From an uncultured Alphaproteobacteria bacterium (GTDB lineage: Bacteria > Pseudomonadota > Alphaproteobacteria > RF32 > CAG-239), in the NCBI GenBank assembly GCA_944391615.1, contig CALXUE010000002.1:1-64000 (forward strand): 64,000 nucleotides of DNA. Reading direction: 5' to 3'. Below, piece by piece: positions 53,803-62,455 of this stretch; within the stretch, counting starts at the first letter, position 1, and the number at the start of each line of letters is the position of its first letter. The notes beneath the pieces were generated by a model that was given only the letters and a program-made list of their open reading frames with translations, did no database searches and was not told the origin of the DNA. A program made the translations under genes and the position numbers.

Positions 53803-54774
53803 ATGCAAATACTTGATTTGAAAAGCAACGTTTTTATGGCCCCCATGGCCGGAATAACCGATAAGCCTCTCAGAAAATTAGTGTCTGATTTGGGTGAGGG
53901 GAATATGGTTTCGGAAATGGTAGCCATAAATGCCATTCAACGCAAAAATCCCAAAACCTACCGTATCGCCGATGTAAGGGATGAAAAATATCCCGTCATA
54001 GTGCAATTAGTTGGGGGCAATCCGGAGCTGTTCCGAGACGCAGCCCAATTGGTTGAAGAATTAGGGGCTCATTCCATAGATATAAATATGGGATGTCCGG
54101 TCAAAAAAATCGTCAATAATAATTCCGGCTCAGCTCTCATGAAAGATATGCCGTTAGCCTCCAAAATAATAGAAGAAACGGTAAAAGCCACCAAGCTAAA
54201 AGTCAGTGTTAAGTTTCGTAAAGGCTGGGATAATAATCATGTAAATGCGGTAGACTTTGCCAAAATGTGTGAAGCAAGCGGTGCGTCATTCATAACCATA
54301 CACGGCCGCACAAGGAGTGATTTTTATTCTGGGGCGGCAGATTGGGAGATTATCAAACAAGTCAAGGCAGCGGTAAAAATTCCGGTTGTTGGCAACGGAG
54401 ACATTACCAGTGTTTATGATGCAAAAAAGATGATAGAAGAAACCGGAGTGGACGGGGTCATGATAGGCCGCAGCGGCTTAGGCAACCCTTGGTTGATATC
54501 ACAAACACATGACTATTTAACTTTAGGCAAAATTCCAACACCAATCCCAGTGAGTGAAATAAAAACTTTTATGCTCAAACACATTAATGCCTTGAGAGAA
54601 TATTACGGAGCCGAAATGGGCTTGTCCATCTCCCGAAAGTTTGTATGCTGGTATTGCAAAAATTTAAAAGATGCTAAAAGATTTCGTGAAACCTACACCA
54701 AAATAAATGATTATCAACAAGCTCTGGAAGCCATAGATAATTATTTTGACAGTTTTAAGGAAGAAGTGCGATGA
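53803..54774 (+). CDS. dusB: tRNA-dihydrouridine synthase (DusB/NifR3 type)
   Basis: FMN-dependent reduction of uridine to dihydrouridine in tRNA. The 323-residue TIM barrel shows VFMAPMAGITDKPLR, IQLVGG-type VQLVGGNPELF, DINMGCPVKKIVNN (with the active-site Cys), KVSVKFRKGWDNN, ITIHGRTRSDFYSG and VVGNGDI...VMIGRSGLGNPWL, all Dus family motifs. In alphaproteobacteria this gene (nifR3) usually precedes ntrBC and ntrYX; here trkA follows with a 4-base overlap. Confidence 0.93.
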   Translation: MQILDLKSNVFMAPMAGITDKPLRKLVSDLGEGNMVSEMVAINAIQRKNPKTYRIADVRDEKYPVIVQLVGGNPELFRDAAQLVEELGAHSIDINMGCPVKKIVNNNSGSALMKDMPLASKIIEETVKATKLKVSVKFRKGWDNNHVNAVDFAKMCEASGASFITIHGRTRSDFYSGAADWEIIKQVKAAVKIPVVGNGDITSVYDAKKMIEETGVDGVMIGRSGLGNPWLISQTHDYLTLGKIPTPIPVSEIKTFMLKHINALREYYGAEMGLSISRKFVCWYCKNLKDAKRFRETYTKINDYQQALEAIDNYFDSFKEEVR

Positions 54775-56129
54775 AAATAATAGTCTGCGGAGCCGGCCGT
54801 ATAGGCAAAAGCATGGTAAGTTACTTATCTTACGGAAATAATGATATTATTGTCATTGACAAGGACCAACAAAAGTTGGATGAAATCTCCAAAGAATGGG
54901 ACATCATGCCGATATTAGGCAATGCCTCACACCCTGAAATATTAGAGAAGGCTGAGGCCAAAGATGCCGACTTAATCTTGGCGGTAACCAATTCAGATGA
55001 AGTCAATATGATAAGCTGTCAAGTTGCAGATTGCTTATTTCACGTGCGTCAAAAGATAGCCCGTATAGATTCTCCGGATTTTTTAGACCCTTTGTGGTGT
55101 GAATTATATAATCCGCAAAACATAAACATCGATCTTCTGATATCACCGGATTATGAGATAGCTGAAGCCATATATGGTATAATTAAGATTCCGGGAGCCT
55201 TTTCGGTTATGCCCTTGGCAGATAAAAAACTTTACTTACTGTCCGTAAAATGCCAAGAAAATTCGCCCTTGCTCAAAACTCCTATAGAAAGAATAGAGAT
55301 GATAGCCCCCGACATAAGCTTATCACCGGTAAGCGTTGTCAGAAACGGCCGCAATTTTATCCCGACACCAGAGTTTACGCTAGAGATAGGAGATGAACTT
55401 TATTTTTTAATCGGCAAAGAAGAAATTGAAGACGCCATGACCGCCTTGGGGTTTACGCGTCCGAGCAACGAAAAAATCCTTATATTCGGGGGTGACAGAG
55501 TAGCTTATTATTTGGCAAAAAAACTTGAAGATGATGACAATATCACAAGTTGCAAAATCATCGAAGATGACAAAGAACGCGCCAAATATTTAGCTCAAAA
55601 TCTGGAAGATGCCTCCGTAATATATGGAGAGATGCTGAGTGATGTTATCTTGGAGGAAGCTGAGGTAGATTCCGTTGATGTTACGGTTTCCGCAACATTG
55701 AGAGATAAAGACAATCTTTTGGCATCATTAATTGCTAAAAAGAACGGTGCGGCCACGACAATATCATTAGTTAATTCAAAAGCTTATAACACCTTAGTGT
55801 CAAATTTAAGCGACAGTATTATAGTTGATAGTTCATCCGTAACCGTTTCCGCCATATTAAAGGAGTTAAGAAAAGCCAACATCAAACAAGCACACTCCTT
55901 GGGCAGAGGCTTTGGCGAGGTCTGGGAACTAGAAGTTGATGAACATTCCATAATTGCCGACAAAAAAATAAATGATTTAGACTTACCCGAAAACAGCAAA
56001 ATCTGTGTAATCATAAGGGGAGAAACAATTATTTATCCTGACATATACGAAAAAATTCTTGCCGGAGACAAGCTTGTTTTGTATTGCAGCTCAAAAGCCA
56101 TAAAAAAGGTTGAGAAAATTTTTGCATAA
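54771..56129 (+). CDS. trkA: Trk potassium uptake regulatory subunit TrkA
   Basis: A cytoplasmic NAD-binding gating ring for the TrkH/G K+ channel. The 452 residues comprise two tandem RCK units: N1 with IVCGAGRIGKSMVSYLS (GxGxxG) and IDKDQQKLDEIS, C1 about 140-220, N2 with ILIFGGDRVAYYLAKKLE, C2 to the end. It overlaps dusB by four bases (ATGA). hfq follows 66 bases later. trkH is not in the window. Confidence 0.92.
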   Translation: MKIIVCGAGRIGKSMVSYLSYGNNDIIVIDKDQQKLDEISKEWDIMPILGNASHPEILEKAEAKDADLILAVTNSDEVNMISCQVADCLFHVRQKIARIDSPDFLDPLWCELYNPQNINIDLLISPDYEIAEAIYGIIKIPGAFSVMPLADKKLYLLSVKCQENSPLLKTPIERIEMIAPDISLSPVSVVRNGRNFIPTPEFTLEIGDELYFLIGKEEIEDAMTALGFTRPSNEKILIFGGDRVAYYLAKKLEDDDNITSCKIIEDDKERAKYLAQNLEDASVIYGEMLSDVILEEAEVDSVDVTVSATLRDKDNLLASLIAKKNGAATTISLVNSKAYNTLVSNLSDSIIVDSSSVTVSAILKELRKANIKQAHSLGRGFGEVWELEVDEHSIIADKKINDLDLPENSKICVIIRGETIIYPDIYEKILAGDKLVLYCSSKAIKKVEKIFA

Positions 56130-56195
56130 GTGCTTTACTAATAAATAAAAATGTAATTAAATAAAAATAACAACCAATAAAAAGGAAAATAAAAA

Positions 56196-56438
56196 ATGAC
56201 TCAAAATGTGCAAGAAGATTTTTTAAAAGATTTATGCCAAAACAAAATATCAGTAACCGTATTTTTGGTAAATGGCGTCAAATTGCAAGGCATCATCACA
56301 TGGTTTGACAATGAATCATTGCTGTTGAGACGGGATGGACATACACAACTTATTTATAAACATGCTGTATCCACCATTATGCCGAGTGCAGCCGTAAACA
56401 TTGAACTTCCGGGTTCAGATAACAAATCAGCGGAATAA
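56196..56438 (+). CDS. hfq: RNA chaperone Hfq
   Basis: A hexameric Sm-like protein that pairs small RNAs with mRNAs. The 80 residues show the Sm1 part ([25 protein letters not shown]) and Sm2 [10 protein letters not shown], with [28 protein letters not shown] in between by pieces. SD is AAAGGAAA. It is followed by hflX after 3 bases, the standard pairing. Confidence 0.96.
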   Translation: MTQNVQEDFLKDLCQNKISVTVFLVNGVKLQGIITWFDNESLLLRRDGHTQLIYKHAVSTIMPSAAVNIELPGSDNKSAE

Positions 56439-56441
56439 AAA

Positions 56442-57767
56442 TTGCGAGATTATCAAATAACCCCTCGCGCACCCACGAGGGCCTATGTTATATTTCCCAA
56501 TATAAGCGATAGCAAAATACAATTATCAGCCTCCTCCCGATTAGAAGAGGCGTGCGGTTTGGCACGTGCCATAAACCTAGAAATAGTCCATAGTGAAATC
56601 ATCAACTTAAAAACCATCAAAGCCGGCAGCTTTTTTGGTGAAGGCGTCATCGAAAGATTAAAAAAAATTTTTGCAGAAGATGCACTTGATTTGTTAATTG
56701 TGGATTCGGCTTTAAGCCCTATCCAGCAACGAAATTTAGAAAAGAAACTAACAACAAAAGTTATCGACCGCACGGCCTTGATATTAGAAATATTCGGCGA
56801 AAGAGCCAAAACCAAAGAAGGTAAATTGCAAGTAGAATTGGCGCACTTAACCTATCAACGCAGCCGTTTGGTTCGCAGTTGGACACACTTAGAAAGACAA
56901 AGAGGCGGAGCCGGATTTTTAGGCGGCCCCGGAGAAACACAAATAGAGCTAGACCGCCGCATTATTGACGACAAAATCGTTCGCATAAAAAAAGAACTGG
57001 AAAAAGTCCGTCAAACCCGACAATTACAACGTAACGCAAGAGAAAAAATACCTTATCCCGTTGTTGCGCTTGTCGGCTATACCAATGCCGGAAAATCAAG
57101 TATATTTAATGACTTAACCAAGGCCAATGTTTTCGCTAAAGACCTATTGTTTGCCACATTGGATCCAACAATGCGTCAAATAACACTTCCATCAGGCCAA
57201 CAAGCCATTTTGTCAGATACGGTTGGCTTTATCTCAGACCTGCCACATGAATTGATTATGTCTTTCCGAGCAACCTTGGAAGAAGTCCTGTCGGCCCAAA
57301 TTATTGTCCATGTCAGAGATATATCAAATTCAGATACCTTGTTGCAAAAAAAAGACGTTCTAAAGGTTTTAGAACAGCTTGGATTAAAAAACATTGAAAA
57401 ACAAAATAATTATATAGAGCTCTTAAATAAGTCAGATTTGCTACCATCAGAGCAACGTCAATATTATCAAGAACACATCAAAAACAAACCCAACCTCATT
57501 TTAACCTCTGCCACAAATAAAGAAGGTCTGGATAAATTTCTGCAAAAAGTTGAAGAAGAATTATCAGCCAACGAAACAGAATTAAACATCAATATTCCTG
57601 TTGCTGAAGGAAAAATAATTGCTTGGCTGTATGAAAATGCCCGAGTTCAGCAAAAAGAATTAAAATCAAATTTCATCAAATTTACATGCAAAATTTCCAA
57701 AAAAAATTGTGCAAGGCTTGAACAACTGCTAAAAAAATACGGCCTTGCCCCAAGGACAAAGCCGTAA
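56442..57767 (+). CDS. hflX: GTPase HflX
   Basis: A ribosome-associated GTPase that splits stalled ribosomes. The 441 residues start at TTG (56442), three bases after hfq, with CGGAA upstream; the first residues (RDYQITPRAPTRAYVIFP) match the family N terminus. Visible: GERAKTKEGKLQVELAHL, RLVRSWTHLERQRGG, GFLGGPGETQIELDRR, then the G domain with VGYTNAGKSSIFN (G1), LFATLDPTMR (G2), DTVGFISDLP (G3) and NKSD (G4). A short C-terminal domain follows. It ends 18 bases from a convergent gene. Confidence 0.94.
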   Translation: MRDYQITPRAPTRAYVIFPNISDSKIQLSASSRLEEACGLARAINLEIVHSEIINLKTIKAGSFFGEGVIERLKKIFAEDALDLLIVDSALSPIQQRNLEKKLTTKVIDRTALILEIFGERAKTKEGKLQVELAHLTYQRSRLVRSWTHLERQRGGAGFLGGPGETQIELDRRIIDDKIVRIKKELEKVRQTRQLQRNAREKIPYPVVALVGYTNAGKSSIFNDLTKANVFAKDLLFATLDPTMRQITLPSGQQAILSDTVGFISDLPHELIMSFRATLEEVLSAQIIVHVRDISNSDTLLQKKDVLKVLEQLGLKNIEKQNNYIELLNKSDLLPSEQRQYYQEHIKNKPNLILTSATNKEGLDKFLQKVEEELSANETELNINIPVAEGKIIAWLYENARVQQKELKSNFIKFTCKISKKNCARLEQLLKKYGLAPRTKP

Positions 57768-57785
57768 ATAATTTCCTCAAATCAA

Positions 57786-58313
57786 TTATTCATGAGGGAT
57801 TGGAGCCTCAGGCATTGGCGCATCGACCTCAGGTTGAGGCAAAGGAGCAGGTGCCACAATGTTGTGATGAGGTTTTGGCTCATGCATTTTCATTGGTTCA
57901 GGTCTTATCATCAGTCTTTCATCAGCCATGGGAGCCGGTGATACCTCAGATTTAGGCAAAGGTGGCAAAACCTCAGGATTTTTAGGGCAGGGGCGCTGCG
58001 GGCGCTTCATGTCTTCATCACGTTGAGAACGTTGCATATTTTCATCATAGCGGCCATGATGAGCTTTCATTTTTTTTGCCGGACAGTCAAAATTTTCATC
58101 GGCTTGCATCGCAGGACAACCAGTCATAGCGCATCCGTTGCATCCACAAGCAGCCATTCCAGGTTGATAGGGACAAGGATAAGCCTGCATATAACCATGT
58201 TCCATCCAAGGTTGATGCATTCTATATGCCGGAGACAGCATTTTTCCGACCAATATACCGGCCAAAAACAATACCACTGCGGCAATAATCGTAAATAAAG
58301 CCTTTTTTTCCAT
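57786..58313 (-). CDS. membrane-anchored Met/Cys/His/Pro-rich protein
   Basis: A 175-residue protein with a single TM helix (about 5-25), so anchored with the bulk outside. The rest is rich in Met, His, Cys and Pro: the YRMHQPWMEHGYMQAY stretch, then CPYQPG, CGCNGC and CPA pairs (seven Cys in about 45 residues), and a long Pro/Glu/Met tail (about 110-175). Such composition suggests binding of a soft metal such as copper or zinc in the periplasm; no known family was recognised. The ATG has AGGAG (complement of 58323-58327). It is a single gene convergent with hflX. Confidence 0.65.
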   Translation of the reverse strand: MEKKALFTIIAAVVLFLAGILVGKMLSPAYRMHQPWMEHGYMQAYPCPYQPGMAACGCNGCAMTGCPAMQADENFDCPAKKMKAHHGRYDENMQRSQRDEDMKRPQRPCPKNPEVLPPLPKSEVSPAPMADERLMIRPEPMKMHEPKPHHNIVAPAPLPQPEVDAPMPEAPIPHE

Positions 58314-58416
58314 AAGAAAATACTCCTAAAATTTTTTTAACAACGGCACTATAAATCAAAAATCTAATGATTATATTAACAATCGCTAATTTTTAATATA
58401 ATTATAGGGAGTTGTT

Positions 58417-59247
58417 ATGTTAAATTTTGAACCCATTTCCATTGATAAAATGGAAGATTACATTAAATTATATAGTATCAACAAAGTGCAAAATCTATCT
58501 GCATCATTTTATTATATGTGGTTTCGGCGCAAAATCAGCAATTATCAGTGGGCGTTTGCAGATAATTTATGCTGGGTCCGATTCCAAAAAAATAACCAGT
58601 GGCAATATAGAGTACCGATAGGAGATGTTAACGAGCAAAAGATAGCCGCATTTTTTTCAACAAAAGATGCCTTGGAGCTGACCGATATACCAGAAGAAAC
58701 AGCATCAGAATTTGCCAAAACAAATAACTTCAGGTTTGAAGAAGATTCAGAAAAAATAGAATACATGTTTTCGAGTGAAAATCTAAAATCTCTTCCGGGA
58801 GAAAAATATCACCTGCGGCGTCAAAATTTAAAATATTTTAATTGGTATTATGATTACCGATTTGTACCGATACGGGCAAAATACATCAAGGAATTAAAAC
58901 ACTTCATAAAAGCCGAATTTGAAGGCCAAATAAACAAGCCCGAATTTCAGCAATCCCACCAATTATTAGATAACTGGAAAATATTTCGGCAAAATTTGAG
59001 CGGTTATGTCTTGAGGGTCAATAAAAAAATCATCGGAGTAATAATAGGAGAAAAACAAAAAGACCAAGTTTTAATCCACTTGCAAAAAACGCATCCTGCA
59101 TACAAAGGAGCCGCTGAAACCATAACCAAACTTTATCTGGAGCAAACACCGGAGGTCACTCAAACAAACTATGGTTTAATGAGCATGGCCGAAATAAAAA
59201 AACAAAAACCGGAACAAAAATTGATAAAATTCAAATTACTTGCTTAA
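58417..59247 (+). CDS. DUF2156 (phosphatidylglycerol lysyltransferase C-terminal-like) protein
   Basis: A 276-residue soluble protein of the GNAT-like DUF2156 family. Motifs by eye: MWFRRKISNYQWAFADNLCWVRF, then EKIEYMFSSENLKSLPGEKYHLRRQNLKYF, the family's YxxExLxxLxGxKxxxKRxxxxxF-like pattern, and the late HLQKTHPAYKGAAETITKLYLEQ segment. The MprF-type membrane part is absent, so the substrate may be any aminoacyl acceptor or an amino acid; function unknown. SD AGGGAG. Monocistronic, between two minus-strand units. Confidence 0.75.
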   Translation: MLNFEPISIDKMEDYIKLYSINKVQNLSASFYYMWFRRKISNYQWAFADNLCWVRFQKNNQWQYRVPIGDVNEQKIAAFFSTKDALELTDIPEETASEFAKTNNFRFEEDSEKIEYMFSSENLKSLPGEKYHLRRQNLKYFNWYYDYRFVPIRAKYIKELKHFIKAEFEGQINKPEFQQSHQLLDNWKIFRQNLSGYVLRVNKKIIGVIIGEKQKDQVLIHLQKTHPAYKGAAETITKLYLEQTPEVTQTNYGLMSMAEIKKQKPEQKLIKFKLLA

Positions 59248-59258
59248 ATCAAACAAAA

Positions 59259-59287
59259 AAAGCCGTGCAGAAAACAAGCACGGCTTT
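59259..59287. terminator. bidirectional terminator
   Basis: AAAGCCGTGC (59259-59268) pairs with GCACGGCTTT (59278-59287), with an A run before it, so it works best for the minus-strand glycosyltransferase transcript. Confidence 0.8.
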
Positions 59288-59293
59288 ATAACC

Positions 59294-60250
59294 TTATTTT
59301 TCCAAGGAAAACAGCGGATGAACAACACGCCTAACATTGGGCAACTTCAAAAAGTCATCCTGCATTTTTCGCAAATATTTCATATTTGGTAATTGTGAAT
59401 GAATCTTATTTATAAGATAGATGACAAATGCCTTAGAAAACCAAGGCAACAATTTGCTTTTGCGCACAAATTTCCAATAAGCAGATACCGCTCGCTTATA
59501 CATCAACCGTCTCGCAAAATCAGGCAATTGCGGATTATCTTGTAAACAATAACAATAAGCTAAAAAGCGGTCATTATCAAGTTGCAGCTTGTTTCCCGAA
59601 AAATTACCGATTTCTTTAGGAACCAAGACCACATCAGCATCCATTTTTACAATACCGTGAGCATAAATAGCCGCACGAATGGGAATAGACTCATCTTGAA
59701 TAAAAACTCTCTCATCCGCACCTTTGGCTTTTTTTAACACCTCGGTTTTAATAAGCTGCCCCATACGCGTAAAACGCCCATGCAAAACACCATCCAAAGC
59801 GTTTTCCCAATATGTATAAGAAAAGTCACCCATAGTCTCATTTTCCAAAAACTGGGGTTCTTTTCCGGTTTTAACAAAACAGCCATACACCATATCAGCA
59901 TTAATTTCTTCAGCAAGATCTAACATTTTTCGAGTTGAATCAATAGGAAAAATATCATCAGAATCAAGCATTCGCACATATTTTCCATGAGCCAAAGCAA
60001 TGCCTTGATTGATACGCGGACTAATACCGCGATTGTCTTTATTTTCCGCCAAAATAACGTTAGGAACGTTGCGTGTAAATTTTTTTATAATATCAACGGA
60101 TTTATCCGTAGATAAATCATCAATAAAAATAAATTCAGGATTCTCCAATCCGACTTGTCCTAACAAAGCTTTAAGCACCGAGGGCAAATAATACTCTTTG
60201 TTATAAACCGTCATAACAAAACTGACATCAATATTTTTTTTATCAGACAA
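59294..60250 (-). CDS. family 2 glycosyltransferase
   Basis: A GT-A enzyme that transfers a sugar from a nucleotide-sugar, probably to a surface glycan. The 318 residues start at TTG (60250), eight bases after CGGAG; the ATG seen just upstream on the minus strand is out of frame. Seen: SFVMTVYNKEYYLPSVLKALL, FIFIDDLSTDKSVDII, and the metal-binding RMLDSDDIFP. The C-terminal 100 residues are helical and basic. It ends the mlaD-DUF2155 minus-strand group, 20 bases after DUF2155. Acceptor and sugar cannot be told. Confidence 0.85.
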   Translation of the reverse strand: MSDKKNIDVSFVMTVYNKEYYLPSVLKALLGQVGLENPEFIFIDDLSTDKSVDIIKKFTRNVPNVILAENKDNRGISPRINQGIALAHGKYVRMLDSDDIFPIDSTRKMLDLAEEINADMVYGCFVKTGKEPQFLENETMGDFSYTYWENALDGVLHGRFTRMGQLIKTEVLKKAKGADERVFIQDESIPIRAAIYAHGIVKMDADVVLVPKEIGNFSGNKLQLDNDRFLAYCYCLQDNPQLPDFARRLMYKRAVSAYWKFVRKSKLLPWFSKAFVIYLINKIHSQLPNMKYLRKMQDDFLKLPNVRRVVHPLFSLEK

Positions 60251-60270
60251 AATACATCTCCGTAAAAAAA

Positions 60271-61341
60271 TTATAAAGATTGCGGCACAAGAGATTCTGA
60301 ATCATCCTCAAACATAATCAACTGATTAGGCTGCCCGTCATCTAAGGAAGATTCGCCGTCTATATTTTGTGGAGAATTTACATCATTCCCATTGTCACCA
60401 GAAACAACGTTGTTGTCAGCAGATATTTGCTTGTCAGTTGTTTGTACTGTTCCCAAATCCGGCAAAACAACATCAACAGGTTCATTGTCAGTAATATCAG
60501 AGCTGCCATCATCGGTATTATCTGAACGATAAAGCACGGCATCAGAGGAGTCAGGCTTGATGAGTGATTCAGGTCCAATTTGTTGTCCATCAGCAGATTT
60601 TGGTGCCGGTTCAGTCGTAAAAATAACCAGATTTTTATTTCCGTCCGCATCAGATTCGTCATTTTCATAAGCAGCCTCAGTTTCAAACACAGTGTCACCG
60701 CGTTTGGGGGCAGGGGCTGTGTCTTTGACATTGGTTGAAGCTTGACTTTCAGCATTGTTTTGAGGTACTTTTTCATCAGAAGAAATCTCTTTTTGAGACA
60801 AAGACGAACTTTCCTCATCTTGAAGTAAATCATTCTTCGTTGCATTGTCTTGAGAAATATCTGCATTTTCAGACAAAAGATTGCTTTGTTCCGGAAGTTG
60901 TTCTGCCATAACAATTTCATCGCGTACAGCTAATTCCTCAGCACTTAACAGCTTTGAAGTGTCGACTTGAGTATTTTCACATTGCAGCAACCACACATCA
61001 TAAATCGGGTGGGCAACTGCGTGCAAAGCAGGGGAAGAAGAAACCATCCACCCCTTAAAGATATTCACTTCAGAGCCATCTTCATGCTTATCGACCACAT
61101 CAACAAAAGCAAAATTATCAGGTGTTTCCTCCGGTGGACGTGTTTTACAAGCTCTGACCACGATCGAAAAACTGCCAAACTTGACCTCACCGTTAACGGG
61201 AGCTTCAAGGACACTGACTTTTCCGGTTAATTTGTTCATCGCCTGTAACTTAGCCGTGTTGGTGTCAATCTCACGAGCATAAAGATTGGAAGCAGAAGAC
61301 AAAAGCACCAAAGTTAAAGCAAATAAAAACTTATTTTTCAT
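60271..61341 (-). CDS. DUF2155-domain exported protein with long acidic tail
   Basis: A 356-residue exported protein. The start is the ATG at 61341 (GGTGAG upstream, overlapping the previous gene by 11 bases); an earlier in-frame ATG lies inside mlaD. Signal peptide 1-22 (LYA). Residues ~30-130 are DUF2155: TAKLQAMNKLTGKVSVLEAPV, VRACKTRPPEETPDNFAFVDV, FKGWMVSSSPALHAVAHPIYDVWLLQC, the pattern of this alphaproteobacterial family of unknown function. The remaining ~220 residues are a Ser/Asp/Glu/Asn-rich low-complexity tail not usual for the family. It lies downstream of mlaD, as in many relatives. Confidence 0.85.
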   Translation of the reverse strand: MKNKFLFALTLVLLSSASNLYAREIDTNTAKLQAMNKLTGKVSVLEAPVNGEVKFGSFSIVVRACKTRPPEETPDNFAFVDVVDKHEDGSEVNIFKGWMVSSSPALHAVAHPIYDVWLLQCENTQVDTSKLLSAEELAVRDEIVMAEQLPEQSNLLSENADISQDNATKNDLLQDEESSSLSQKEISSDEKVPQNNAESQASTNVKDTAPAPKRGDTVFETEAAYENDESDADGNKNLVIFTTEPAPKSADGQQIGPESLIKPDSSDAVLYRSDNTDDGSSDITDNEPVDVVLPDLGTVQTTDKQISADNNVVSGDNGNDVNSPQNIDGESSLDDGQPNQLIMFEDDSESLVPQSL

Positions 61342-61801
61342 CCGTTTTCTCACCGCTGTCCGTAACCATAAAGATAATTTCACCGACCATATCTTCAATG
61401 GTCTTAAAATCTTTAACATTTGTGATAACATCACCGTTTTTCAACAATTCTTTATCATGTCCAGGCTCAATTTTAATAAATTTATCACCGATAAGACCAT
61501 CACCGACAATAGCCGCCACGCTGTCTTTAGGCAATTTAACATCGGGAGCGATACTCATAACAATTTCGGCATCATAATTTTCATTATCAAGCTTTTGAGA
61601 AATAACTGTACCGACTTTAATCCCATTAATTCTAACATCGGAACCGACATTAAGCCCGCCGACTTTCAAAAATCTGGCCGTAACTTCATATCCCTTAACG
61701 ACTTGCAAATCAGAAACCTTATAAGCAAAATAAAGAAAGAAAGCCGCCACAACGAGCACCACAACACCCATAATAGTTTCCATAGGTCTTTTATTCATCA
61801 C
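61331..61801 (-). CDS. mlaD: MlaD-like MCE protein (second copy)
   Basis: A 156-residue inner-membrane-anchored MCE domain protein of the Mla phospholipid pathway. One TM helix (about 9-27) is followed by the MCE domain (about 38-115: YEVTARFLKVGGLNVGSDVRINGIKVG, ..., GDGLIGDKFIKIEPG). It is 20 bases after another MCE gene and overlaps DUF2155 by 11 bases. The closest E. coli relative is MlaD (183 residues); the C-terminal part is short and acidic. Having two MCE genes in tandem is unusual for this locus. Confidence 0.88.
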   Translation of the reverse strand: MMNKRPMETIMGVVVLVVAAFFLYFAYKVSDLQVVKGYEVTARFLKVGGLNVGSDVRINGIKVGTVISQKLDNENYDAEIVMSIAPDVKLPKDSVAAIVGDGLIGDKFIKIEPGHDKELLKNGDVITNVKDFKTIEDMVGEIIFMVTDSGEKTDEK

Positions 61802-61821
61802 ACATTTCCTTCCAAAAAAAA

Positions 61822-62301
61822 TTATTTTTTCTGATTAGCTTTACCGATAGAGATAATTCTGTCAATAAGCTCTTCAATCACAAGCGCATCTTGAGTATAA
61901 GAGATAATACCGCCGGGCTGGATATAATCAGGAGACCCACCTGGTTCGATTTCAATATACTTATTACCCATCAAACCGGAACTGACAATCGAAGCACTGC
62001 TGTCATCCGGAATAAGCACATCATCGCGTACATTTAGCGTCATAATGGCATTAAAATGTTCATCAAGCTTGGCATCAACCACTTGACCGACAGTCATTCC
62101 GGCCAATCTGACTTTATCTCCGACGAGCAAACCATCCGTTCGCCCGAAGCGAGCCGTAATTTCATAAAAATGACCATCATCAAGTTCTGCGGAAGTTTTT
62201 TTACTAAAAAAAGTAAGCACCCCGATAACAAAGATGGCAAGCGCGGCATACAAGCCGATTTTTAAAGAATAAGTTTCTTCTTTAGAATAAGATTCTGGCA
62301 A
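61822..62301 (-). CDS. mlaD: MlaD-like MCE protein (first copy)
   Basis: A 159-residue MCE protein like its neighbour. The start is a TTG (62301), eight bases after AAGGAG. TM helix about 15-33, MCE domain about 44-125 (YEITARFGRTDGLLVGDKVRLAGMTVG, ..., SGLMGNKYIEIEPGG). Identity to the second copy is clear but moderate, so the duplication is old. MlaE, MlaF and MlaB partners are not in the window. First gene of the minus-strand group ending in the glycosyltransferase. Confidence 0.88.
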   Translation of the reverse strand: MPESYSKEETYSLKIGLYAALAIFVIGVLTFFSKKTSAELDDGHFYEITARFGRTDGLLVGDKVRLAGMTVGQVVDAKLDEHFNAIMTLNVRDDVLIPDDSSASIVSSGLMGNKYIEIEPGGSPDYIQPGGIISYTQDALVIEELIDRIISIGKANQKK

Positions 62302-62455
62302 TTTACAGTCTCCTTAAAAAGCAAACATTTTATATATTGATAGAATAAAATAAACATTTTGTCACCAATCTTTTTAAAAAATAAAAAAAATGTTAAAATT
62401 TAAAAATAATCAGCTAAAATACAAAAATAAGTAATGGAGTTTCGGAAGAACAAAA

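Noticed and set aside
57768..57785. AATAATT/AATTATT pairing between hflX and the convergent gene as terminator
   Set aside because: Weak A:T stem without a T tract; not reliable.
61331..62301. Tandem mlaD as an assembly duplication
   Set aside because: The two copies are clearly diverged in sequence and length.
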